DNA of 11,629 bases from JACOTV01 sp964445135 (GTDB taxonomy: Bacteria > Patescibacteriota > Microgenomatia > UBA1406 > GWC2-37-13): contig CAYUJW010000033.1 in NCBI GenBank assembly GCA_964445135.1, positions 1 through 11,629 of the forward strand, written 5' to 3'. Both the position numbers and the translations under genes were made by a program. The notes beneath the pieces were generated by a model. That model did no database searches. It saw nothing but the letters and a program-made list of their open reading frames with translations, and was not told where the DNA came from. Positions 6,342 to 11,553 of the stretch are shown here, piece after piece. The number at the start of each line of letters is the position of its first letter. Within the stretch, counting starts at the first letter, position 1.

Positions 6342-6911
6342 ATGATGCTTGAAACACAAACATACAATCCCATACGCCCCGATCAGTTGTCCCCCGTGGA
6401 GTTTGATACGTCGGATTTTGATCTTGATGAATTGTTGAACGAGACTGCCGCGCTCGTTGAAGAGATAGGCAGTACGAGCATTGTCCTTGATATCAAGCGC
6501 CCACTAAGCGGTGAGGCTGAGAAAAAGAATAAGCCCGCGGGACAACCGTCACTTTGGATTGACATGCATTCTATTGAACAGCTCATCCGCACCAAACAAG
6601 CAGGGTTTGATAGCATGGTTGTTGATGCCCAGCGCGCGCAGGAGTATATGCGTGCAGCACACATGCATGGCGCAGGATGTGCAGACGAGGCAGGAAGCAA
6701 GATCAACTCAATGACACAAACTTATGGGAGTGCCCCGACCGTCTCTCAGTTGCCCACCCTTCAACCCACATCTTCGGTGCCCGTAGGCGGCAGTTTTCAG
6801 GTGTCAGGCGGCGCCCATTCACACGAATCACACGAACACGATCATTGGACATGCTGTGATCAAGAAGTGCACGGCACTATCTGCCCAAAATGTCGCAAAC
6901 GAAAGGCGTGA
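6342..6911 (+). CDS. Unrecognised protein with His-rich stretch and C-terminal Cys cluster
   Basis: A 189-residue protein of unknown family. The N-terminal third is acidic (DTSDFDLDELLNETAALVEE, 22-41). A helical middle part (about 73-125) is followed by a Ser/Thr/Pro/Gly linker, then HSHESHEHDH (159-168) and WTCCDQEVHGTICPKC (169-184), ending in basic RKRKA. The end resembles the small zinc ribbon (W.C..CG..N.G.FC..C) found at the C-terminus of many bacterial proteins, but the first C-x2-C knuckle is compressed to CC, so nearby His residues may complete a metal site. No signal peptide, so cytoplasmic. It shares an operon with the preceding unknown gene, and a Fur-family gene starts 101 nt further on; a link to zinc or iron is inference. 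Either ATG of the ATGATG pair could be the start. Confidence 0.75.
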   Translation: MMLETQTYNPIRPDQLSPVEFDTSDFDLDELLNETAALVEEIGSTSIVLDIKRPLSGEAEKKNKPAGQPSLWIDMHSIEQLIRTKQAGFDSMVVDAQRAQEYMRAAHMHGAGCADEAGSKINSMTQTYGSAPTVSQLPTLQPTSSVPVGGSFQVSGGAHSHESHEHDHWTCCDQEVHGTICPKCRKRKA

Positions 6912-6991
6912 CGCAGAAGCTTTGGAAATACATAAAAAGTCAGGGCATGACTCCCCGTAATTTGGCAGGTCGGATCAATCAAGGGGGATGA
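6908..6991 (+). CDS. Very short frame resembling the middle of a SWIB domain (possible remnant)
   Basis: GTG 6908 overlaps the TGA of the previous gene (GTGA) and opens a 27-codon frame ending at TGA 6989-6991. The peptide contains TQKLWKYIKSQGM and then TPRN and RIN, matching the SWIB/MDM2 core (..kkLWeYIKkhnLqdPeNkr.I) over about 20 residues. A full SWIB domain needs roughly 70, and neither other frame continues the match. It may be the remnant of a lost gene, a leader-type peptide translated by coupling, or a chance resemblance. Confidence 0.3.
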   Translation: MTQKLWKYIKSQGMTPRNLAGRINQGG

Positions 6992-6994
6992 GGG

Positions 6995-7003
6995 TGATAT
7001 AAT
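6995..7003 (+). promoter_or_regulatory. Extended -10 promoter of the Fur-family gene, leaderless
   Basis: TGATATAAT is a perfect extended -10 element. Its last base is 9 nt before ATG 7013, so the transcript should begin at or next to the start codon. No -35 box and no Shine-Dalgarno sequence are seen. Confidence 0.6.
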
Positions 7004-7012
7004 AAAACTGCC

Positions 7013-7429
7013 ATGAATACTCCTGTGCCATCACTTCAAACAGTTGGGTTAAAAAGCACACCCGTGCGCCGCGACGTTCTTGGCGTATTGCGCGAAGCAA
7101 CCACCCCTTTAAGTGTTGACGAAATTCTAGAAATGCTCCAAAGCATGCGGGGGAAAACCGATCGCGTCACGGTATATCGCACCATAAACACTCTTTGTGA
7201 GACGCAATTACTGCGAAAAGTTGAGTTTGGTCAAGGACGAGCTAGATACGAATTGGCCGCGCTCCCTCACCACCATCATCTTATTTGTCAGCAATGTGGA
7301 CTGGTTGAAGATACCGACGTATGCCTTGGTAGCTCAAAACTCAAACAAGTTGAACAAAACTCCGCCTTTGTCCTTCACCATCATGCGATAGATTTTTATG
7401 GCCTCTGTGGCAACTGCCAATTGAAGTAA
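7013..7429 (+). CDS. Fur-family metal-responsive transcription regulator
   Basis: A 138-residue Fur/Zur/PerR family DNA-binding protein. These act as cytoplasmic dimers that bind promoter operators when loaded with metal. The N-terminal winged helix (about 10-85) contains the recognition helix RVTVYRTINTL (51-61). Metal ligands are clear: HHHH at 86-89, CQQC (Cys92, Cys95), HHH at 122-124 and CGNC (Cys132, Cys135). The two CxxC pairs form the structural zinc site, and the histidines belong to the regulatory site. Which metal it senses (Fe, Zn, or peroxide through Fe) cannot be decided from sequence alone. It is transcribed from its own leaderless promoter. Neighbours upstream include a His/Cys-rich protein that could be a target or metal partner. 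No clear Fur box is visible at its own promoter. Confidence 0.92.
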   Translation: MNTPVPSLQTVGLKSTPVRRDVLGVLREATTPLSVDEILEMLQSMRGKTDRVTVYRTINTLCETQLLRKVEFGQGRARYELAALPHHHHLICQQCGLVEDTDVCLGSSKLKQVEQNSAFVLHHHAIDFYGLCGNCQLK

Positions 7430-7434
7430 CTCAT

Positions 7435-7463
7435 TTGATTTTGCAAATGGGGTGTTGCATACT
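7435..7463 (+). promoter_or_regulatory. Promoter of the six-cysteine membrane protein gene
   Basis: TTGATT (7435-7440), a 17-nt spacer and CATACT (7458-7463). The -10 hexamer ends 9 nt before ATG 7473. This placement argues against the GTG at 7452 and TTG at 7455, which lie inside the promoter. Confidence 0.45.
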
Positions 7464-7472
7464 GACTACTGT

Positions 7473-8126
7473 ATGGATCCGATATCTTACGATGCCAACG
7501 CTTCCTCAAATAGCCCAAAACCAGCTCGGAAAATTCTTGTGGCGATTATTGCGGCATTCTTTTTTATTCTCGCACTTTACTTTCAGTCCCGCTCCACCCG
7601 TCCAAATGATGCGGTGACTTCACAACAACAAGCAGCGCCAAATACGCCAGTTGAGAGCGGTTGTGGACAGATTAAAATACTTCAAAATGAAACGACATTA
7701 ACTACTGCCGAAGGGCCTTCTTTTACCTGTCTTCAGGAAGCGGCCTCATCATGCCGACCAACCACTGCAATCGTTGAACACACAATCCAAAGCGACACAT
7801 TTGTTCGCACATTCTCATCGGTGATTACTCTTGCCAAAAGTGCCAGTGGATGCGAGATGAGACTTGAGCGTGGAGCGCTTATCGTGCGCAGCTACGGGGA
7901 TGATGAAATGAATGCATCGATTGAAAAAGCTTTCAATGACGCCTATGAACACAGAACTGGCGTATGTAAATATTCCAAAAATGAAGACCTTGTACGCACC
8001 TTCGAATTGTGGGATATGGGAGCACTTCCACAGGCTGGATCAGGCGCCGATTATGGGACGGCAGATTGTGAAGGTGAGTATTTTGAACCGGTCATTCTCA
8101 AGCCGCCTGCCCTACCTGCCAAATGA
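7473..8126 (+). CDS. Single-pass membrane protein of unknown function, six extracytoplasmic cysteines
   Basis: A 217-residue protein with a short Ser/Asn-rich cytoplasmic N-terminus, KPARK at 16-20, one membrane helix at about 21-37 and a Ser/Thr/Gln/Pro linker. The rest would lie outside the membrane. That part has exactly six cysteines (64, 86, 94, 127, 165, 199), an even number that fits three disulfides, and ends in Pro-rich KPPALPAK. The charge pattern suggests a type II (N-in) anchor rather than a cleaved signal peptide. No domain family is recognised. It lies 43 nt after the Fur-family gene with its own promoter-like sequence, and 20 nt before the end of the convergent acetyltransferase gene. 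Confidence 0.75.
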   Translation: MDPISYDANASSNSPKPARKILVAIIAAFFFILALYFQSRSTRPNDAVTSQQQAAPNTPVESGCGQIKILQNETTLTTAEGPSFTCLQEAASSCRPTTAIVEHTIQSDTFVRTFSSVITLAKSASGCEMRLERGALIVRSYGDDEMNASIEKAFNDAYEHRTGVCKYSKNEDLVRTFELWDMGALPQAGSGADYGTADCEGEYFEPVILKPPALPAK

Positions 8127-8146
8127 CGTACAATGCATTTTGCGCC

Positions 8147-8539
8147 CTACGGTTTGATAAACATGGGGTATTGATCGGGACCCAGTTGTTTTGAAAATCC
8201 TCGTCGTTCAAAAAATGACACTTGGTCAGTCACACACAAAACTTCATATATTTTTTTGTGCTTTGCTTCGCGAAGACATGCGGCAACCAAAAGCGACCCA
8301 ATGCGCTGATTTTGATGATTCGTATGTACGGCGAGCGAGCGAATTTCTGCAAGCTTTCGACTATATACTTCCAGCGCGCAGCAGCCAACGACCACACCAT
8401 TTACCTCATAAAGATAGAAATGATGAATAACTTTCTCGATATCACGACGACTGCGAGGCAAGAGTTTGCCAAGGGTTGCCATTTCATCAATGAGTTCTTT
8501 GACAGCAGTAATATCTCGTTTTTTAGCGCGACGGAGCAT
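8147..8539 (-). CDS. GNAT-family acetyltransferase, ArgA-like
   Basis: A 130-residue single-domain GNAT acetyltransferase that uses acetyl-CoA to acetylate an amine. The N-terminus MLRRAKKRDITAVKELI, the LLPRS motif (26-30) and AEIRSLAVHTNHQNQRIG (64-81) followed by SFFERRGF (108-115) match the C-terminal acetyltransferase domain of N-acetylglutamate synthase (ArgA/ArgO type). The acetyl-CoA loop reads QNQRIGS, a normal variant of (Q/R)xxGxG/A. No arginine genes are in view, so glutamate as substrate is not supported; it may act on another amine. It follows the LOG-family gene by only 15 nt on the same strand, so the two are probably co-transcribed. Confidence 0.85.
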   Translation of the reverse strand: MLRRAKKRDITAVKELIDEMATLGKLLPRSRRDIEKVIHHFYLYEVNGVVVGCCALEVYSRKLAEIRSLAVHTNHQNQRIGSLLVAACLREAKHKKIYEVLCVTDQVSFFERRGFSKQLGPDQYPMFIKP

Positions 8540-8554
8540 AAAATAGGAATGAAG

Positions 8555-9166
8555 TCACAACATAAGTGAGCACTCAGGGCCAACGCACTCGACATGATCA
8601 TGCCCTTGGGCGCTCAGCGTTTCTTCGTATATTTCAAGTGCGCGAATTGCCTCATCAGGTGATGTTACGATTTTATATGCCCGCAACTCGTCTGGGCGCA
8701 CGCGCATGCCTGTAGCTAATGCCTCCATAATCGGATACCAAAAACCTCCAAACAACAAAAGCGGCTTGTGATGATCGATATACAATCTGGCAATACCCCA
8801 GGCCATGGCAAACTCACTCAGCGTGCCGGTTCCGCCATTAAAGACGATGCTTGCATCGCTCATTTGTAATAAACGTTGGGTGCGATCAATATAGTTTGCC
8901 TCTTCAAAAGTCTCATCTCCCACATTCATCGCCACTTCACCCATGAAATTTGTCGCAAGCTCTGGACGATAATAGACAACCGCAACCTTTCCACCGGCCG
9001 CACGCGCACCATCGGTTGCCGCCTGCATGATTCCCGGACCACCACCATTTACCACCCATCGGTCAGATTCGGCAATTTTTTTGGCCACGGCAAACGCGTC
9101 GCGGTATTCCCCCGACTCAAATGGAGCGGCTGCCCCACCAAAAAATCCAACACGTTTAATTCTCAT
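8555..9166 (-). CDS. LOG-family protein (lysine decarboxylase-like Rossmann fold)
   Basis: A 203-residue SLOG/LOG-superfamily protein. Characterised LOG proteins hydrolyse nucleoside 5'-monophosphates of the cytokinin type; many bacterial members are assigned only as nucleotide-binding. The N-terminus RVGFFGGAAAP, NGGGPGIMQAATDGA (40-54) and NGGTGTLSE (110-118) are the family's nucleotide-binding motifs. The usual PGGxGTxxE has Asn in place of Pro at position 110, while the catalytic-type Glu118 and an Arg (DRTQ, 94-97) are kept. The C-terminal tail has two Cys and a His-Asp-His (HDHVECVGPEC). First gene of a two-gene unit with the acetyltransferase. Confidence 0.82.
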   Translation of the reverse strand: MRIKRVGFFGGAAAPFESGEYRDAFAVAKKIAESDRWVVNGGGPGIMQAATDGARAAGGKVAVVYYRPELATNFMGEVAMNVGDETFEEANYIDRTQRLLQMSDASIVFNGGTGTLSEFAMAWGIARLYIDHHKPLLLFGGFWYPIMEALATGMRVRPDELRAYKIVTSPDEAIRALEIYEETLSAQGHDHVECVGPECSLML

Positions 9167-9179
9167 ATTCTGTACGGGG

Positions 9180-9185
9180 ATTATA
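9180..9185 (-). promoter_or_regulatory. -10 box of the LOG-family gene
   Basis: TATAAT on the minus strand, 13 nt before the ATG at 9166, giving a leader of about 6 nt and no Shine-Dalgarno sequence. It sits in the 59-bp space after the Obg gene. Confidence 0.5.
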
Positions 9186-9225
9186 CCTAATTGCGAAGAT
9201 GAATGAAATGCACGACGGGCCGGGA

Positions 9226-10200
9226 TTATGCAGCTTCTGAGGGATGGGTCTTTTCGTAAAATGTGATGAGCGTCTTTTTCAGCTCTTCAAGCGAATCGTA
9301 GTCGTGGATGGAGATCGGATATATTGGCAGTCCAAACGGTGCAAGCAGTGCGCGCTTTTGTTCAACGATTTCAGGAGTAACTTCATCAACTGCGGTCAAC
9401 AGAATGATCTCGGGCTTTGCCGCAACTGCCGGATTATATGCTTCAAGCTCCCGCTTGACCGTTTCATAATCTTCAACAACAGTCAGGGACGCTGCTCGAA
9501 TACAGTGAACAAGTAGGCTCACTTTTTCAATATGTTTGAGAAATTTAATCCCTAATCCTCGTCCTTCATGCGCCCCTTCAATGAGTCCTGGAATATCTGC
9601 CAATACACGACCCTCAACAACTCCCAAGTTTGGCTCAAGTGTGGTGAATTGATAGTTTGCAGTCTTGACCGATGCGTTGGTCAGCTCATTCAACAGACTA
9701 CTTTTCCCAACATTTGGATATCCAATAAGCCCAAAATCCGCAATGAGCTTTTGGATGACGCGAAACTTCAGCATATCACCGGCCGTTCCTAATTCTCGCT
9801 TACGTGGCACCTGGTGTGTCGCATCTTTAAATGCGTCATTTCCTCGCCCACCAACACCTCCACGAACCAAGAGGATGCGATGTCCGGGGCGGATCAATTC
9901 GCGTTGTCGACCTGATTCGGTATCAATAAAAGTGGTTCCAATTGGAACTCGCATGTCGCGCTCTTCCCCATCTGCACCATGACGTTTATTCTGCCCACCT
10001 TGTCCTCCAGGATTTCCTGAGAACAGGTGAAGCCCGGCGTAGGCATTGAGTGTTGAGACGCGTGGATCAGCTATGGCATACACATCGCCGCCATGCCCTC
10101 CATCGCCGCCGCTTGGGCCGCCTTTTCCGGGAAAAAATGAGATGTGTCCATCGCCGCCGCGACCTCCTTGGACTGCAATTTGTATTTCGTCAATTAACAT
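9226..10200 (-). CDS. obgE: Obg/CgtA GTPase, 50S ribosome assembly
   Basis: Essential GTPase that binds the large ribosomal subunit during assembly and links it to growth state. The Gly-rich Obg fold is at 1-150 (GGRGGDG, GGPSGGDGGHGGDV, GGVGGRGN), followed by the G domain: G1 GYPNVGKS (160-167), G2 Thr187 in QFTTLEP, G3 DIPGLIEGA (202-210), G4 TAVD (269-272). The G4 Lys of NKxD/TKxD is replaced by Ala, which is unusual because this residue stacks on the guanine base. At 324 residues it has no extra C-terminal domain. The start at ATG 10200 is preferred over the TTG at 10224 because MLIDEIQIAVQGG is the normal N-terminus and a TACAAT -10 box at 10220-10215 lies inside the longer frame. Downstream of the CoA fusion gene on the same strand; a gap lies between them. 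Confidence 0.95.
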   Translation of the reverse strand: MLIDEIQIAVQGGRGGDGHISFFPGKGGPSGGDGGHGGDVYAIADPRVSTLNAYAGLHLFSGNPGGQGGQNKRHGADGEERDMRVPIGTTFIDTESGRQRELIRPGHRILLVRGGVGGRGNDAFKDATHQVPRKRELGTAGDMLKFRVIQKLIADFGLIGYPNVGKSSLLNELTNASVKTANYQFTTLEPNLGVVEGRVLADIPGLIEGAHEGRGLGIKFLKHIEKVSLLVHCIRAASLTVVEDYETVKRELEAYNPAVAAKPEIILLTAVDEVTPEIVEQKRALLAPFGLPIYPISIHDYDSLEELKKTLITFYEKTHPSEAA

Positions 10201-10214
10201 ATATGAATACCTGT

Positions 10215-10220
10215 ATTGTA
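10215..10220 (-). promoter_or_regulatory. -10 box of the Obg gene
   Basis: TACAAT on the minus strand, 14 nt before ATG 10200, giving a leader of about 7 nt without a Shine-Dalgarno sequence. Confidence 0.45.
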
Positions 10221-10265
10221 CCAAGTTTGGAGGCGTTTTGTCGCATCAGAAAAAGAAAATCAAGT

Positions 10266-10365
10266 NNNNNNNNNNNNNNNNNNNNNNNNNNNNNNNNNNN
10301 NNNNNNNNNNNNNNNNNNNNNNNNNNNNNNNNNNNNNNNNNNNNNNNNNNNNNNNNNNNNNNNNN
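10266..10365. other. Assembly gap (100 N)
   Basis: Exactly 100 N, so the true length is unknown. It removes the 3' end of the CoA fusion gene and perhaps the space before the Obg gene. Confidence 0.95.
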
Positions 10366-11139
10366 CGATTCAATCTGCGACGCTTTATTTGACACATCAG
10401 AATGTATTCGATCAGATAGAGAGTCGAGTGGTTGACGCTTTGTGCGATAGTCAACAACCGCCACATCTACTTTCATTTTAACGCTCTCTAAGGCCTTAAA
10501 TACAATATCTCCAATTGCAATAATCTGTGCATATTCTGTGCTTTGAATGTGCGCTTTGCACTTGTTGGCCGCCTGAGAAATATCATGTTCTGGGCCTTCA
10601 AATAACTGCCCCATCGGTTGCTGCAATGCGGCTCGAAGACTCGGCGGCAACGTTTTGGTTGATTCAAAGTGATTGATGTATACGGCGCCTTCTCGATCAA
10701 TCTCGCCTGCGCGAATTCGCGTTGAGCTGATAAGAACCCCATCTTCTGCCAATATTTCCTCAGCTAGTAGTATTTTCAGTTCGCCCACATTATTTTCTTG
10801 CCTTTTCTCATTCACTCGCTTTGCATTTTCGTAGGTGGTTTTTGTTGCAACAAGCACATCGAAGCTTTCCTCATGACCTGCCGGACCATAAATATCGTCA
10901 ATCATGACGATCGTCGCACTGACTTTGGGAAAATGGGTGGCAAATACTTGAATCAATTCACGCCGCCGCACATCAAATGGCTGCATCGCAACACTTGCCA
11001 CCTTTTTATGTGCCATAGCGTCTGATGTGAGCCCAACTGTCAGCTTCGGCGCAATGCTACTAGCCAGTTTTAGCTCTGACATATGTCCCCGGTGGAGATG
11101 ATCAAACGTTCCTCCGATCACCGCATGTTTGTACTCCAT
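10366..11139 (-). CDS. Phosphopantetheine adenylyltransferase fused to DUF359 (dephospho-CoA kinase-type), 3' end in gap
   Basis: Predicted bifunctional enzyme for the last two steps of CoA synthesis. Residues 1-160 are a nucleotidyltransferase of the archaeal/eukaryotic phosphopantetheine adenylyltransferase type: GGTFDHLHRGHM (9-20) with the HxGH motif at 16-19, and ISSTRIR (137-143). Residues from 164 match DUF359, the archaeal GTP-dependent dephospho-CoA kinase family: LPPSLRAALQQPMGQL (164-179), IAIGDIVFKAL (207-217) and VDYRTKRQPL (229-238). The visible 258 residues stop at the gap, so the last part of the kinase domain is missing. The ATG at 11139 is chosen because it directly precedes the first strand; the longer frame from 11181 only adds non-conserved residues. 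A TACTAT -10-like box lies 7 nt upstream. Bacterial CoaD and CoaE are unrelated to, or only distantly like, these domains, so transfer from archaea or an ancient CPR trait is likely. Confidence 0.85.
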
Positions 11140-11146
11140 AGTTTGT

Positions 11147-11152
11147 ATAGTA
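11147..11152 (-). promoter_or_regulatory. Probable -10 box of the CoA fusion gene
   Basis: TACTAT on the minus strand, 7 nt before ATG 11139. It is a weaker match than the other boxes but has the same close placement. Confidence 0.35.
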
Positions 11153-11220
11153 CTAAATAATATGGTTTTTAGGACAGGCAAAAGGCCTCAACTAAGCATG
11201 AATTTGAGCCGTCGTCATGG

Positions 11221-11226
11221 TACAAT
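11221..11226 (+). promoter_or_regulatory. -10 box ahead of the partial tRNA-His copy
   Basis: TACAAT is followed by 9 nt and then the tRNA-His 5' sequence, the same spacing as TATAAT (11539-11544) before the complete tRNA-His. It would transcribe the tRNA fragment, the palindrome and the GIY-YIG gene as one RNA with a leader of about 75 nt. Confidence 0.5.
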
Positions 11227-11235
11227 AGTGTCAAT

Positions 11236-11294
11236 GGTGGCTGTAGCCCCGCCTGCAGACGCTTTGCGTCAAGCAATGCGGGCAGGTCAGCTGG
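11236..11294 (+). pseudogene. 5' fragment of tRNA-His split by a 39-nt palindromic insertion
   Basis: GGTGGCTGTAGC (11236-11247) and TCAGCTGG (11287-11294) are identical to consecutive bases 11554-11573 of the complete tRNA-His. They cover the extra G-1, the 5' acceptor strand, the D-stem 5' strand and part of the D-loop. After TCAGCTGG the match ends. The 39 nt between the two parts are a separate palindrome. No anticodon, T-arm or 3' acceptor strand follows, so this copy cannot make a tRNA. Confidence 0.7.
11248..11286 (+). repeat. Palindromic insertion element, 39 nt
   Basis: Nested pairing: outer CCCGC (11248-11252) with GCGGG (11278-11282), middle TGC with GCA, inner GACGC-TTT-GCGTC, then CAGG at the right end. 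Its left end with the preceding base reads CCCCGCCTG, the same nine bases as the left arm of the palindrome at 1852-1860. GC content is far above the flanking DNA. It looks like a small non-coding repeat of the kind scattered through CPR genomes. Confidence 0.6.
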
Positions 11295-11306
11295 ATGTAA
11301 TAACAC

Positions 11307-11543
11307 ATGTACTACACTTACGTATTACGGAGTGAAATGGATGGAAAATTGTATGTGGGTTGGTCCAAAGATCTAAAGAATAGATTGCGCGAGCATAATG
11401 ACGGGCGTGTCTTTGCCACGAAAGCTCGAAGACCATTTGTGCTCGTATATTACGAGGCATGTTTGAATGAGGAAAGTGCCGTAGCAAGAGAGAAACAATT
11501 AAAGACAGGATACGGGAGAAGATATTTGAAATCGAGATTATAA
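11307..11543 (+). CDS. GIY-YIG domain protein, small endonuclease-like
   Basis: A 78-residue stand-alone GIY-YIG nuclease domain. These cut DNA with one metal ion and occur as repair proteins, homing endonucleases and many uncharacterised single-domain proteins. The two signature tripeptides are TYV (4-6) and YVG (16-18), followed by KNRLREHN with the catalytic Arg (26 or 28) and His30, and AVAREKQLK with the metal-binding Glu62. Length is normal for this subgroup. The leader from the upstream promoter carries the tRNA-His fragment and palindrome; an ATG-TAA start-stop pair (11295-11300) lies just before the gene. Its stop codon lies inside the -10 box of the tRNA-His gene. No recognition domain is fused, so the target cannot be predicted. 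Confidence 0.88.
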   Translation: MYYTYVLRSEMDGKLYVGWSKDLKNRLREHNDGRVFATKARRPFVLVYYEACLNEESAVAREKQLKTGYGRRYLKSRL

Positions 11544-11544
11544 T
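11539..11544 (+). promoter_or_regulatory. -10 box of tRNA-His
   Basis: Perfect TATAAT 9 nt before the mature 5' end, overlapping the TAA stop of the GIY-YIG gene. It lets tRNA-His be expressed independently of the gene in front. Confidence 0.55.
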
Positions 11545-11553
11545 ATGTATATT

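Noticed and set aside
10046..10481. Plus-strand open frames across the second gap
   Set aside because: They are antisense to Obg and the CoA fusion gene, and the N block makes them look longer than they are.
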